The notes under the pieces: model-generated
Seen by the model: the letters and a program-made list of their open reading frames with translations, nothing else
Database searches by the model: none
Told to the model about the DNA's origin: nothing
Assembly: GCA_902632595.1 (NCBI GenBank)
Contig: CACPDC010000009.1
Coordinates: 1-64,000, forward strand
Reading direction: 5' to 3'
Length of the DNA: 64,000 nt
Source: an uncultured SAR116 cluster alpha proteobacterium
GTDB lineage: Bacteria > Pseudomonadota > Alphaproteobacteria > Puniceispirillales > Puniceispirillaceae
Program-made: the position numbers and the translations under genes
Shown here: one piece after another, positions 35,797 to 45,482 of the stretch
How the letters are laid out: every line of letters begins with the position of its first letter
Numbering within the stretch: the stretch's first letter is position 1

Positions 35797-37170
35797 TTAC
35801 GGCAACTTTTTAAAGTTAGCTATTTCCGATAGTGTAACTGGTTTAATCGGGCTACGTATACGGAAGTAGCCAGTTTGGGCAGGTGTTTGACCCACCATTT
35901 CGGAAAATAAATTAACAACTGTCATTCCACAATATCTGCCTTGGCAATCACCCATACCACATCTGGAGAAAGCTTTAAGCTGGTTAGGGCCAAGGCACCC
36001 CATCCTTATTGCCCCTCTTACTTCTCCTGCAGTAACCCCTTCGCATCTGCAAATTACGACATCGTCAGGAGGACAGCTATGCCACTCCTTTGGAGAGTAA
36101 AGAACGTCTAAAAACTTGCAAAACTGAACATACTTATTCTTTACATGATTTTTTTTAATTATGTTTGCATGATCAACTGTATACCCATTATCAGCAAGTA
36201 AGTTAAGAGCAGCAATTTCTCCTGAAATCTTTGCGGAGTCAGCCCCTTGAATTTTAACAGCGTCTCCTGCGATAAGAATGTTAGGTATATTAGTTCGACC
36301 AAATTTATCTGTGCGTGGCTCCCAACATTGATTCTGGTAGTTCCAATCATGTTTCATTCCCAAAGCTTGGGTAATCTGAATGTTTGGATGAATACCAGCA
36401 TGCAAAAATACGTTCTGGGCGCCTATATAGCTTTTCGTTTTCCCTGTCGTAAAATGAATTTTGTATTCTTTACCATCTGATTTTATATGGACATCGGTAA
36501 CCGACTTTACACGTCTCACACCTCCCAATTTGAGTTTAGCAAGCATTACGACACTTTTTAAAAGATATGATATTGTTATCAGATTGGGTCGCAGGTAAAA
36601 TATGGACTTAAAGATATCTATTTTACTTTGCGTCTCTAGAAGTGCTTTGGGTGGATTCCCTTGCTTAAGCATCTGACAAGCAAAAAAATAAAATAGAGGA
36701 CCACTACCCACCATAACAGGAGCTGTGGGTGTATAATGGCTTTTTTTCATTAAATTCTGGGCAGCTCCTACTGTGATTACACCAGGATTTGTCCAGCCGT
36801 AAAGTGGCATCGCACGCTCCAATGCCCCAGTTGCAAGAATGACGGCATCAAATTTCTGACAAAAACTTTTTCCATTAATAGACCAGGAAACCTCTTTATT
36901 TTCCGTCAACGACCAAACAGATGCTCCTAAATTAAGTGTTAACAATTTTTGTTGAATTGCTTTTTCCACGCTCTTTAACATTGATTCTCGTTGCACATAG
37001 TCAAAGCCTAAGCTCTTAACTTTTTCCTTACTAACTATTTCTGAATTTCGATAATTTTGACCACCTATAGTGTGTTGCTCATCTAAAATTGTCACTTGAA
37101 CATTCTTAGATGTCAGGATCAACGAAGCTGAGATGCCTGCAGGCCCTGCACCAATGATTGCAACTCTCAT
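35797..37170 (-). CDS. D-hydroxyproline/opine-type dehydrogenase, FAD/NAD alpha subunit
   Basis: This 457-residue flavoprotein begins with an FAD Rossmann motif GAGPAGISASLIL (about 7-19) and has a second nucleotide-binding region GSGPLFYFFACQ near 154. The C-terminal part holds a BFD-like [2Fe-2S] motif with Cys in VICRCEGVT and FSRCGMGDCQG plus YCG. It is the alpha type of heterotrimeric sarcosine/octopine/hydroxyproline dehydrogenases, passing electrons from amine oxidation. Neighbours on the same strand are the gamma and beta subunits. The substrate assignment to D-hydroxyproline rests on the surrounding genes. Confidence 0.87.
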   Translation of the reverse strand: MRVAIIGAGPAGISASLILTSKNVQVTILDEQHTIGGQNYRNSEIVSKEKVKSLGFDYVQRESMLKSVEKAIQQKLLTLNLGASVWSLTENKEVSWSINGKSFCQKFDAVILATGALERAMPLYGWTNPGVITVGAAQNLMKKSHYTPTAPVMVGSGPLFYFFACQMLKQGNPPKALLETQSKIDIFKSIFYLRPNLITISYLLKSVVMLAKLKLGGVRRVKSVTDVHIKSDGKEYKIHFTTGKTKSYIGAQNVFLHAGIHPNIQITQALGMKHDWNYQNQCWEPRTDKFGRTNIPNILIAGDAVKIQGADSAKISGEIAALNLLADNGYTVDHANIIKKNHVKNKYVQFCKFLDVLYSPKEWHSCPPDDVVICRCEGVTAGEVRGAIRMGCLGPNQLKAFSRCGMGDCQGRYCGMTVVNLFSEMVGQTPAQTGYFRIRSPIKPVTLSEIANFKKLP

Positions 37171-37181
37171 CTGTTTTGCTC

Positions 37182-37442
37182 CTATAAAGGATTCAATGTT
37201 TGTGGTTTCACCAAGATACCTTTTTCAGCAAGCATCATACATCCTTGCTGGTTTTCAACACCACCAATAAAGAAGAAGACATCAGAGCAGGAGCCTATAA
37301 TACACAGTAAACCGCGTGATTTTTGTAAAACCTGTATATTACGAAAACCCTTCCTCTCATGGCATATTAAGGCGGTAGCAATACTCATATTACATTCAAA
37401 AAAAAACTTTTGGGCCTTAATTTTTAAATAAGATTTATACAT
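37182..37442 (-). CDS. [2Fe-2S] gamma subunit of the hydroxyproline/opine-type dehydrogenase, atypical
   Basis: This 86-residue protein corresponds to the small ferredoxin-like domain found between alpha and beta genes. Relatives normally show C-x4-C-x2-C and a distant fourth Cys. Here Cys47, Cys52 and Cys68 are present but position 55 is Val (GLLCIIGSCSDV, codon GTC), so one cluster ligand is missing. The fold segments (SIATALI near 20-26; GGVENQQGCMM near 60-70) are retained. The ATG at 37442 overlaps the beta stop (37435-37437); the longer frame from 37457 is less likely. It may carry an altered cluster or none. Confidence 0.75.
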   Translation of the reverse strand: MYKSYLKIKAQKFFFECNMSIATALICHERKGFRNIQVLQKSRGLLCIIGSCSDVFFFIGGVENQQGCMMLAEKGILVKPQTLNPL

Positions 37443-38544
37443 GAAACCGATGCTCACTAAATGAGGTCAAGTCAGGAGCATTTTTTTGCCCAGTTAACCA
37501 GAGAGATAAATTAACGGAATGTATTGCAGCCAGTGTAATACCGCTATGACAGGTTACAATAAATGCGCCCGGCATACTTACTGACTGCTGATAAATAGGA
37601 AGTCCATCAGGGGATAGAACTCTCAAAGAGCCCCAAGCCCGAATTAATCTAAATTGAGCTAATTTAGGCATTACTTTTATTGCATTTTGAGCTATCCGAG
37701 ACATTTGCACTTGTGTTTCATTATCGTTAAACCCAACTTGCTCTTGAGAATCTCCAATCTGAATGGCGCCTTCATTGGTTTGGCGAATTGTCACAGAGGG
37801 CCTTTTAAGGATTGGAGGAAGCTTTTCTGTAATAAGGATTTGTCCTCGCTGTGGTGATACAAGATTCTTAAATCCAAATAAGGGACCTATTTTTTTTGCC
37901 CCTAGGCCAGCGCACACGACAACTTTTTCAGCTGAGACCTCAAGCCCTTTTTTTGTTACTAATTTAAACACACCCTCTTTTTTTTCGGCACTTTCGATTA
38001 CTTCACCGAGATAGTGGGATAAACCCCTCTTTTTACAATATTCCGTTAATGCTTTCAATAATTGTAATGGATTCAAATGACCATCGTAGGGATAAAAAGT
38101 TGCACCTATTGTTTCTCCCCCTACCATTGGCTCAGCTGCACGAATTTCCGATGACGATAGAATTTCATATGGATAATCGCCATTTAATGCTCTTTTTAGC
38201 TTTTTATATTCAGCTATTCGTTCATCTAAAGTGTTAGAATCTATAAAATATTCGTAACCCCCGATTTGGCTTAAATTAATTTTAATGCCCGTTTCTTCCG
38301 ATAACTCTGAAACAAAGCTGGGATATAAGCGGGCCGCATCACGCGTCCATGCTGCGTAGAAAGGTGTTTTAATACCTTTACCTTGCACCCACACAAGTCC
38401 AAAATTTCCTCGGGATGCTCTAAAATCTGTATCTGTACCATCAATACAAATAACCGAAGCACCTTGCTTCAAAAGTCCATGAGCTACCGAGAGCCCAACA
38501 ATACCCCCGCCAATTATTGCAAAATCAGCCTCACTCTTTTGCAT
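37435..38544 (-). CDS. FAD-dependent amine dehydrogenase, beta subunit (DadA/SoxB-like)
   Basis: This 369-residue DAO-fold oxidase has the N-terminal GGGIVGLSVAHGLL motif (about 12-25) and a C-terminal FAD-phosphate region ending HSGITLAAIHS. It is the catalytic subunit that would oxidise the D-amino acid, here by context D-hydroxyproline (or a related imino acid). AGGAAA ribosome binding site. Overlaps the gamma gene by 8 bp. A single-chain homologue is encoded nearby (40072-41325). Confidence 0.86.
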   Translation of the reverse strand: MQKSEADFAIIGGGIVGLSVAHGLLKQGASVICIDGTDTDFRASRGNFGLVWVQGKGIKTPFYAAWTRDAARLYPSFVSELSEETGIKINLSQIGGYEYFIDSNTLDERIAEYKKLKRALNGDYPYEILSSSEIRAAEPMVGGETIGATFYPYDGHLNPLQLLKALTEYCKKRGLSHYLGEVIESAEKKEGVFKLVTKKGLEVSAEKVVVCAGLGAKKIGPLFGFKNLVSPQRGQILITEKLPPILKRPSVTIRQTNEGAIQIGDSQEQVGFNDNETQVQMSRIAQNAIKVMPKLAQFRLIRAWGSLRVLSPDGLPIYQQSVSMPGAFIVTCHSGITLAAIHSVNLSLWLTGQKNAPDLTSFSEHRFHV

Positions 38545-38580
38545 CAGACAATTTCCTGCAATGTCCTAAATTAAAAATAC

Positions 38581-38928
38581 TCATTTAGCACAGTCAATAC
38601 ATAGTGAAAATGTGGGATCAAGCTTCAATCTACCATCACTTATAGATTCATCACAATTCAAACAATACCCGTAATCGCCTTCTTCTAACCTTCTTAAAGC
38701 GGCTTCTATAAGCCTTAACCTTCCTATTCTACGGGCTTCTTTGGCCGTGTCCATTGATTGTTGCTGCATTGCATCCATTCTACTCAATCTTCCGATAGCT
38801 TGTTGGTCTAGTTCAACGGGAGCTCTATCTTTAACAGTTTTTAGAGAAATATTCGTAATATCCTGCAATTCAGACAAAAGCATATTCTTAAATTCTGTAT
38901 TTCTTATATGAATTTTATGTTTATCCAT
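38581..38928 (-). CDS. DksA/TraR-family zinc-finger protein
   Basis: This 115-residue protein has a long helix (about 10-80, coiled-coil type) and a C4 zinc finger at the end: CLNC and CIDC spaced by about 21 residues. The family binds RNA polymerase in the secondary channel, or is uncharacterised in its short forms. The ATG at 38928 follows an upstream TTG that would add two residues. The D-x-x-D tip motif typical of DksA is not obvious. It lies inside the hydroxyproline cluster and could be its regulator or an unrelated insert. Confidence 0.82.
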   Translation of the reverse strand: MDKHKIHIRNTEFKNMLLSELQDITNISLKTVKDRAPVELDQQAIGRLSRMDAMQQQSMDTAKEARRIGRLRLIEAALRRLEEGDYGYCLNCDESISDGRLKLDPTFSLCIDCAK

Positions 38929-38969
38929 GAACAAACTAATTAATTAAAAGTTGAAATGTAGTCTCGATT

Positions 38970-39995
38970 TTAAAAACCCCAGGTATCTTTTAATCTATAT
39001 CCTTGGGGCCAAGGATCGTCAGGATCAAGAAAGTGCTGATAAGTTCCTGTTATCCAAGCACGCCCCGTAATTTCCGGAATAATCGCAGGTTTGTCAGAGA
39101 CATTTTCTTCCCTTACGATTCTTCCTGTGAATTTCGAATTAATAATTGAATACGCATCGAATGTTTGTCCCACTTGCAAAAGTCCTTTTGCATGCATTAG
39201 GGCCATTCTTGCTGAAACAGCTGTTCCAGTTGGTGAACGATCAATTTTTCCTGGTCGCACAGCGACGGCTGATTTCCCCTGAAGACCTGTTGGTGTTGAG
39301 GAAAGGGGACCACAAAAAGCACAAAAAGATATATGATTCCAACTCTGTTCTCCGGGATGGGAAAAACCAATTTGTTCGTTTGCGGTTTTGGTTATTAACA
39401 TTCCAAGCTTTGCTAAATCAGTAGCTTCATCTTGAACAAGTTTAAAACCAAGTGGTTCAGCCTCAACAACCACAAAACTGTCCCCACCATAGGCTGTATC
39501 TACAATTATTGTACCGATACCCTCAACCTCAAGAGGCACACCAAGCCTATCTGCAAAACTTGGTAAATTTTGAACTGAAATTGTTTCAGCTTTTCCGTTT
39601 TTACAACGTGCTATAACCTCTACTAGACCGCCAGGAGCCTCTAGCGTCATATTCGTAATAGGCTCTTGCATTGGAATAATTCCTGCGTCTAAAAGTACAG
39701 TAGAAACACAGATCGAATTTGAACCAGACATAGGAGGGGTATCCTCTGGTTCCATGATTATAAAAGCCGCATCCGCGTCTGGGTGTTTTGGTGGAACAAG
39801 CAAATTTACATGCTTAAAAACGCCACCTCTTGGCTCATTTAATACAAAATTACGTAATTTTTTATCTTGCTCAATAAAGGTTCGCTGCTCCCAAATTGTA
39901 TCACCGGGTGGAGGCGCCACTCCACCAGTTATAACATCTCCTACTTCACCTTCAGCATGGCAGGAAATAACCTGAATCGTTTTTGTACTTCGCAT
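38970..39995 (-). CDS. Proline racemase family, probable trans-3-hydroxy-L-proline dehydratase
   Basis: This 341-residue protein has the two catalytic positions of the proline racemase fold as Ser90 ([10 protein letters not shown]) and Thr256 ([12 protein letters not shown]). Racemases and epimerases carry Cys at both; a Thr at the second site marks the dehydratase branch, which converts trans-3-hydroxy-L-proline to delta-1-pyrroline-2-carboxylate. A Ser at the first site is a known variant. AAGGAGACA ribosome binding site. Within the hydroxyproline cluster. Confidence 0.83.
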   Translation of the reverse strand: MRSTKTIQVISCHAEGEVGDVITGGVAPPPGDTIWEQRTFIEQDKKLRNFVLNEPRGGVFKHVNLLVPPKHPDADAAFIIMEPEDTPPMSGSNSICVSTVLLDAGIIPMQEPITNMTLEAPGGLVEVIARCKNGKAETISVQNLPSFADRLGVPLEVEGIGTIIVDTAYGGDSFVVVEAEPLGFKLVQDEATDLAKLGMLITKTANEQIGFSHPGEQSWNHISFCAFCGPLSSTPTGLQGKSAVAVRPGKIDRSPTGTAVSARMALMHAKGLLQVGQTFDAYSIINSKFTGRIVREENVSDKPAIIPEITGRAWITGTYQHFLDPDDPWPQGYRLKDTWGF

Positions 39996-40071
39996 TCAAA
40001 TGTCTCCTTATTTTGGTCTTGCTACACAAAAAATATTAATTTTCTACTTTTAAATACTTCGCTGTTTAAGT

Positions 40072-41325
40072 CTAAAATCGTTTAGCTGAAAAAGCACTTA
40101 TATTAATTGCTGGATTTTGCCCAATTATCAAATCTCTCACTAATTCTGCAGTTCCCGCAGCTTGCGTTAATCCCAGATGACCATGACCAAATGCATACAG
40201 CACTCTTTTGGACAGAGTCGAATAATCAATTACTGGAAGACTATCTGGAAGAGATGGTCTAAACCCCATCCATTTATCATAACCATTGCCATTGAGTAAA
40301 CCAGGCATAAAATTCTCTGCTTTTTTAAGCAAGGCAGAAGCTCTATTAAAATTAGGGGGTCGTCTCAGTCCTGCAAATTCTACCGCGCCACCAACCCTAA
40401 TTGCTTTATTTATCGTTGATACAACGAAACCATGTTCCGCAAAGGTCAAATGCGTCTTCAAATCAAAATCTGAATTAGGTAAAGTGACGTTATATCCACG
40501 TTCTGTATCAAGTGGAATTTTATCACCTAGGTCAGAAGCCAACCTGCTTGACCAAGCGCCTGCTGCTACAACACAAAAAGAAGCATTAACCGTATGTTCT
40601 TCCATCTTAATTGAAACATCATTCTGGGATGGGATAATCCTATCTACCTTTTTATCCACCCATTTTCCGCTACGAACTATGAATAGATCTTGTATATGCT
40701 GCAACCAACTATTTGGGTCAGTAACATTAATCCAGTCTGGTGTGAAACCAGCATGTTCATAAGTTGAATTTAATCCAGGCTGGATTTCAGCTATTTCTGC
40801 GGCTGAATTTAGCAACGTATATCGCACGTTATGTTGAGAACATGCTTTCCAAAATATAGCGCTTCTATCAAAATTTTTTTTATGTTGGTATATCCTTAAC
40901 TGACCTTTCCGATGCAACAAGGATTCTGCTTTTAATTCTATCACCTGTCGCTCTAATGCATCGCGTGACAAAGCCATCAAAGAGGCTTGAGCTTGCAATA
41001 ATTGTTCGAATTTATCATTCAAGCTTGCTCTCCAAAAACGAAACATCCATGGAAAAATGGAGAAAACATAGGCTGGATGTATATATAAAGGTCCCGCTGG
41101 ATCGAGAAGCCATTTTGGCGCAGCTTTTATAATTTGTGGTGTCGCAAGTGGTAATATATCTGCAAAAGCAAAAGCGCCTGCGTTGTTTCTGGATGCATTG
41201 ATTAGCTTATCATCGCGGTCAATAACAATAACCGATTTACCTGTTTGCTGTAATGACATGGCAATTGAAAGACCAATTATACCGCCACCAATTATAGCTA
41301 CATCACAATCTAAGGGTAGCTTCAA
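40072..41325 (-). CDS. Single-chain D-amino-acid dehydrogenase (DadA-like)
   Basis: This 417-residue FAD enzyme has GGGIIGLSIAMSL at about 12-24, GAWSSR for FAD contact mid-chain, and a C-terminal FGHGHLGLTQAAGTAELV motif typical of DadA. It oxidises D-amino acids to 2-oxo or imino acids and passes electrons to quinone. The start is a TTG at 41325 with GGAG 7 bp before it. By context it may oxidise cis-4-hydroxy-D-proline, overlapping in role with the heterotrimer. Confidence 0.87.
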   Translation of the reverse strand: MKLPLDCDVAIIGGGIIGLSIAMSLQQTGKSVIVIDRDDKLINASRNNAGAFAFADILPLATPQIIKAAPKWLLDPAGPLYIHPAYVFSIFPWMFRFWRASLNDKFEQLLQAQASLMALSRDALERQVIELKAESLLHRKGQLRIYQHKKNFDRSAIFWKACSQHNVRYTLLNSAAEIAEIQPGLNSTYEHAGFTPDWINVTDPNSWLQHIQDLFIVRSGKWVDKKVDRIIPSQNDVSIKMEEHTVNASFCVVAAGAWSSRLASDLGDKIPLDTERGYNVTLPNSDFDLKTHLTFAEHGFVVSTINKAIRVGGAVEFAGLRRPPNFNRASALLKKAENFMPGLLNGNGYDKWMGFRPSLPDSLPVIDYSTLSKRVLYAFGHGHLGLTQAAGTAELVRDLIIGQNPAINISAFSAKRF

Positions 41326-41405
41326 TTTATGACTCCAAAAAAGTTTTGTTATTTACTTTATTTCAAAATTCTTAGCTAAACAATCGTGCGACACATGATT
41401 TATAA

Positions 41406-42341
41406 TTAAAAACTAATCCCGTGACGATAGGGGTCCAGTAAATTAAACCTTAATGTTGCCTCTGAAGTTATAAAAGCACTTCCAGTGATGGTCGGTATAA
41501 TCTGATAACCGTCACCCCATTTATAACGCATTGAGTAGAGACTTCCAATTATACTCTCTTGCACCCATTCTTTATTTTCTGGCCATATTCCATCTTCCGC
41601 AAGGCAAGCAAGTTTAGCAGAAGAACCTGTTCCGCAGGGAGACCTATCATAATCGCCACTCGAACACAGCACAAAATTCTTGCTATGTGCTTTTTGATTA
41701 TCGGGCTTTCCATATAATTCAACGTGATCTATTGGCTCACCATTGGGAGCTGTGATTTTCTGTAATTCCAGTGCACGCGTTATAGCAGAAGAGAGATTTA
41801 TTAATTTACTAATATTTTGGGTTTGCACTGATATGGGAGAATTTCGGACTAAAAAGAACCAATTTCCTCCCCACGCAATATCTCCGGTGATTTTTCCAAA
41901 TTTTTTGACTTGCACAGGTATATCTTTTTTATATCGATAGCTTTCTACATTAACAACTGATGCGGAATTTGAGTCATGTAGTTGAGCACTTACAATACCA
42001 ACCGGTGTTTCTATTTTATGAACCCCAACAGATATCTGACCTAAATGGTAAAGAGTTACAAGAAGTCCTAAGGTGGCATGGCCGCACATGCCCAAATTTT
42101 TCGAAGTATTAAAAAAAATAACACCTGTCACACATTGCTTATCTACTGGAGCAACAATCAAAGCGCCAACCATCGCATCATAACCTCTTGGTTCACATAA
42201 AACGGAGCGACAAAATTCAAGATAATTGTCTTCAAGCAAACGTGCTCTTTCTAAGAGAGGGCCACTTCCTAAATCTGGACCACCCTCTATGATAACTCTC
42301 GTTGGCTCGCCGCCTGTGTGGCTATCTATTACTCTAATCAA
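41406..42341 (-). CDS. 4-hydroxyproline 2-epimerase
   Basis: This 311-residue proline racemase-family enzyme carries both catalytic cysteines: Cys86 in NLGMCGHATLG and Cys236 in DRSPCGTGSSAK. The start VIDSHTGGEPTRV is typical of hydroxyproline epimerases, which convert trans-4-hydroxy-L-proline to cis-4-hydroxy-D-proline. The only reasonable start is a TTG at 42341, 2 bp after the deaminase stop, implying coupled translation. Confidence 0.93.
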   Translation of the reverse strand: MIRVIDSHTGGEPTRVIIEGGPDLGSGPLLERARLLEDNYLEFCRSVLCEPRGYDAMVGALIVAPVDKQCVTGVIFFNTSKNLGMCGHATLGLLVTLYHLGQISVGVHKIETPVGIVSAQLHDSNSASVVNVESYRYKKDIPVQVKKFGKITGDIAWGGNWFFLVRNSPISVQTQNISKLINLSSAITRALELQKITAPNGEPIDHVELYGKPDNQKAHSKNFVLCSSGDYDRSPCGTGSSAKLACLAEDGIWPENKEWVQESIIGSLYSMRYKWGDGYQIIPTITGSAFITSEATLRFNLLDPYRHGISF

Positions 42342-42343
42342 TT

Positions 42344-43288
42344 CTATAATGCTTCACGCTTGGTCCAATCATCGTACCAAGCATTAAAAAGTTGGTATTG
42401 TTTTTTGATGTAATGTCGCTGTGATTCCGATAACTTGTCGGTTTCATTAAAATGAAATTCATACTCTGTCTCCCCATTTAATACCATTAGATATTTGTAA
42501 TAAAGAACAAGATCTGGTCCTTCATCAAAGCTAGATAGAACAGCTAATGCTTCATCTAATTCTTGGGCTTGACGGCGTGCCAAAGCATCTCCAACAGCTG
42601 CTTTTTCGCAGAGTTTAGTTAATAATAAAACTTCTTTTGGAAGCGCGTTCCCGATTCCTGTTATTGCACCTGAGGCTCCACAATTAACATACCCATGATA
42701 TACGGACGTATCTACTCCAATCATTAAAGTCACGTTTTCATCACGCGAAGTAATAAATTCGGCTGCATATCTTAAATCCTCATTTCCTCCAAATTCCTTG
42801 AAGCCAATGAGATTTGAATGTTCTGCTCTTAGGTCGAAAAATAAGTCTGCCCTCGTGGCAAATCCGTAATAAGGACTATTGTATATAACGGAGGGTAAAT
42901 TTTCTGCAGCGGATAATATAGCTTTAAAATGAGCTTTTTGGGCGCTAGCTGAGGAACCTCTTGAGAGAACACGCGGAATAACCATCAAACCAAGTGCACC
43001 ACTCTTTTTTGCATGTTCGGCATGGCGCACCGCTGATTTTGTATTTACGGCCCCTGTTCCAACAATGACAGGTATATTCGCACCAATTAAACGTTCTACG
43101 CCTGTCATTCTCTCATCATCTGTGAGAAGTGGCCAATCTCCCATTGACCCGCAATAAATAACTGCAGACATTCCAGCCGAAATTAACTCAGACGCTTTTT
43201 TTACTAACGCATCATAATCTGGGTTACGATTAGTATCACATGGTGTCATAAGAGCTGGCATACATCCCGAAAAAACTGACCTCACCAT
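42344..43288 (-). CDS. Delta-1-pyrroline-4-hydroxy-2-carboxylate deaminase (DHDPS family)
   Basis: This 314-residue class I aldolase-fold protein has the Schiff-base Lys164 (IGFKEFGG) and Tyr136 (VIYNSPYYG). Placed between the epimerase and the transporter, it most likely deaminates the imino acid from D-hydroxyproline oxidation to 2,5-dioxovalerate (2-oxoglutarate semialdehyde). AAGGAAT ribosome binding site. The dehydrogenase for the next step is not in this window. Confidence 0.88.
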   Translation of the reverse strand: MVRSVFSGCMPALMTPCDTNRNPDYDALVKKASELISAGMSAVIYCGSMGDWPLLTDDERMTGVERLIGANIPVIVGTGAVNTKSAVRHAEHAKKSGALGLMVIPRVLSRGSSASAQKAHFKAILSAAENLPSVIYNSPYYGFATRADLFFDLRAEHSNLIGFKEFGGNEDLRYAAEFITSRDENVTLMIGVDTSVYHGYVNCGASGAITGIGNALPKEVLLLTKLCEKAAVGDALARRQAQELDEALAVLSSFDEGPDLVLYYKYLMVLNGETEYEFHFNETDKLSESQRHYIKKQYQLFNAWYDDWTKREAL

Positions 43289-43359
43289 TTATATTCCTTC
43301 CATAAAAAAATACTATTACACATTACAGATTTCTTTAGCTCAGACAAAATATATACGAT

Positions 43360-44091
43360 TTATCTGACTTTAGATAAGAATTTTTGGGTCAATTCAGATT
43401 TTGGATTTTCAAAAATATTTTCTGCTGTGTCAATTTCTTCTATGATTCCGTCATGAAAAAAAGCAACTCTATCGGATACATCTCTTGCAAAACCCATTTC
43501 ATGTGTTACACAAATCATAGTCATACCTTCCTCTGCAAGCAACCTCATAGTTTCAAGTACTTCTCCCACCAATTCAGGGTCTAAAGCTGAGGTGGCTTCG
43601 TCGAACAACATATATTGAGGGTCCATCGCCAATGCTCTTGCTATCGCAAGTCTTTGCTGTTGTCCTCCTGACAGCTCACTCGGATAGACATTTAGCTTAT
43701 CTTCTAAACCAACATGAACTAATTGCTTTTTAGCGATTTCAATTGCCTCTGACTTAGATTTTTTCTTTACAATCCTAGGTGCCAAAGCAACATTCTCAAT
43801 GGCTGTTAAGTGAGGGAAACTGTTCCATTGTTGGAATACCATTCCCATAGATTGACGCAACTTATTTAAGTCTGTGCCTTTATCGTGAACCTCTACACCA
43901 TCTACGGTAATTGTCCCTCCCTGAATTTGCTCAAGACCATTTATGCAATAAAGTAAAGTTGACTTACCCGAACCAGAAGCGCCTATGACCGATAAAACTT
44001 CACCTTTTTTTACTTGCAGGTCAATGCCACGTAAAACATGCAATTGTCCAAAATATTTTTGCAGTTTGTCTATTTGTATCATTGGGACCAT
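43360..44091 (-). CDS. Polar amino acid ABC transporter ATPase
   Basis: This 243-residue ATPase has Walker [12 protein letters not shown], the [15 protein letters not shown] signature, Walker [12 protein letters not shown], and the H-loop VTHEMGF. It is the GlnQ/HisP type. The start may instead be the Met three codons in (44082), which overlaps the permease stop by 4 bp. Last gene of the transport operon; probably imports hydroxyproline. Confidence 0.94.
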   Translation of the reverse strand: MVPMIQIDKLQKYFGQLHVLRGIDLQVKKGEVLSVIGASGSGKSTLLYCINGLEQIQGGTITVDGVEVHDKGTDLNKLRQSMGMVFQQWNSFPHLTAIENVALAPRIVKKKSKSEAIEIAKKQLVHVGLEDKLNVYPSELSGGQQQRLAIARALAMDPQYMLFDEATSALDPELVGEVLETMRLLAEEGMTMICVTHEMGFARDVSDRVAFFHDGIIEEIDTAENIFENPKSELTQKFLSKVR

Positions 44092-44741
44092 TTCCTCTCG
44101 AAACCAGCAGAAAAACGTGAAATTGGGTAAGAAAGAGCAAAGTAGAATGCCCCAGCTACAGCTATAATCAATAATGGCTCCTGAGTTCTTGTCATGAGAA
44201 TTTGGCTCGCACGAAGAAGCTCGACATACCCTAAAACTGAAACTAACGCACTATCTTTCAAAACGCCCAGTGCAACACCTACCCAAGAAGGAAAAATTGC
44301 CCGTACACCAATTGGAAAAACTACATAGCGCAAATCTTGCCAGTAATTCATTCCGAGAGAACGGGCCGCTCTTCTCATTGGTTCACCAACAGATGCGATA
44401 CCTCCTCGTACTACATTTGCAACAAGAGCTGCTGTATATAAGGTGAGAATAACCAATCCAGATTCAAACGCGTCAAGGTCAAATCCTACGATAGGAGCAA
44501 AATTATAGAAAAGAACAAGTTGAATTATGAGGGGTACAGACCTGAAAACATCTAAAATTGGACCTAAAAGTATAGTTGCCAAAATTCGTCCTTCAAACAA
44601 CATCCAACCAAATATGCCGCCGATAACCGTTCCAATCGAGATTGAGATCATAGAAATCAATAATGTCCTATATGCTGCTTCGGCCATGAAGAAAACATCA
44701 TTTAAACCAAAACTACTAAAGAAACTTATTTGGTTTTCCAT
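44079..44741 (-). CDS. Polar amino acid ABC transporter permease 2
   Basis: This 220-residue membrane protein has the HisM/GlnP family profile with about five segments and the EAA loop ([21 protein letters not shown]). Paired with the upstream permease and the ATPase. AGAGG ribosome binding site. Confidence 0.92.
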   Translation of the reverse strand: MENQISFFSSFGLNDVFFMAEAAYRTLLISMISISIGTVIGGIFGWMLFEGRILATILLGPILDVFRSVPLIIQLVLFYNFAPIVGFDLDAFESGLVILTLYTAALVANVVRGGIASVGEPMRRAARSLGMNYWQDLRYVVFPIGVRAIFPSWVGVALGVLKDSALVSVLGYVELLRASQILMTRTQEPLLIIAVAGAFYFALSYPISRFSAGFERKWSQ

Positions 44742-44753
44742 ATAGACCTCTAA

Positions 44754-45416
44754 TCAATAACGAAATAGTCGAGCTGCTAGAAGTTTTGAGACAAATAAAA
44801 TCAGCTTGACCATGACATAATATATTATTGCAGCTGCTGCGAAATATTCAAAAATTCTATATGTTTTACTGGCAAAAAATTGAGTTTCGCCGGATAATTC
44901 ACGAAAACCAACTAACATACCAAGAGAGGACATAAGCACCGCCCAAACAAATTGGTTAGTCATAGGATAATAAACTATTCTCAATACTTGTGGGATGAGT
45001 ATTCGAGTATAAGCTTGCCATAAATTCATTCCCAAACTTCTAGCCGCTTTTATCTGTGTTTCTGGGACTGCATTGAACCCCCCACGAAAATTTTCAGCCA
45101 GATAGCCCGCATTATTAAAGCTCAATCCAGCTAAAACAATAAAAAATGGGGTTAGATGTATGCCCAATGCCCCTAATCCAAATCCAAAGAAAAAAAGTTG
45201 AAATAAAGCAGGCGTATTTCTAGCTAATTCAATCCAACAAGTAGCGAACCATTTAGGTAGTCCTCTTGTCTTTATTTTTATAACTGACAAAAATAATCCG
45301 ATTATAATGCCGATAATCATCGATAAAACAGCGACTTGCAACGTTACTAAACTAGCTTCAAGCAAGTCAGGTAAACTTTTCAATACCGGACGCCAGTGAA
45401 AATTATAATCAAACAT
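44754..45416 (-). CDS. Polar amino acid ABC transporter permease 1
   Basis: This 220-residue permease starts FDYNFHWRPVL, common in HisMQ-type permeases, with the EAA loop [20 protein letters not shown]. It forms the membrane pore with the second permease. 12 bp separate them. Confidence 0.92.
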   Translation of the reverse strand: MFDYNFHWRPVLKSLPDLLEASLVTLQVAVLSMIIGIIIGLFLSVIKIKTRGLPKWFATCWIELARNTPALFQLFFFGFGLGALGIHLTPFFIVLAGLSFNNAGYLAENFRGGFNAVPETQIKAARSLGMNLWQAYTRILIPQVLRIVYYPMTNQFVWAVLMSSLGMLVGFRELSGETQFFASKTYRIFEYFAAAAIIYYVMVKLILFVSKLLAARLFRY

Positions 45417-45482
45417 TAAATAAACCTAGTATTTCCCTCGTCAAAAATCAGAATGACGAGGGAAAATTATTCTCGGAACAGT

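Noticed and set aside
37443-37457. Longer start for the [2Fe-2S] subunit (five extra residues)
   Set aside because: The ATG at 37442 overlaps the beta-subunit stop as expected for coupled translation; the longer version would overlap beta further without a better ribosome binding site.
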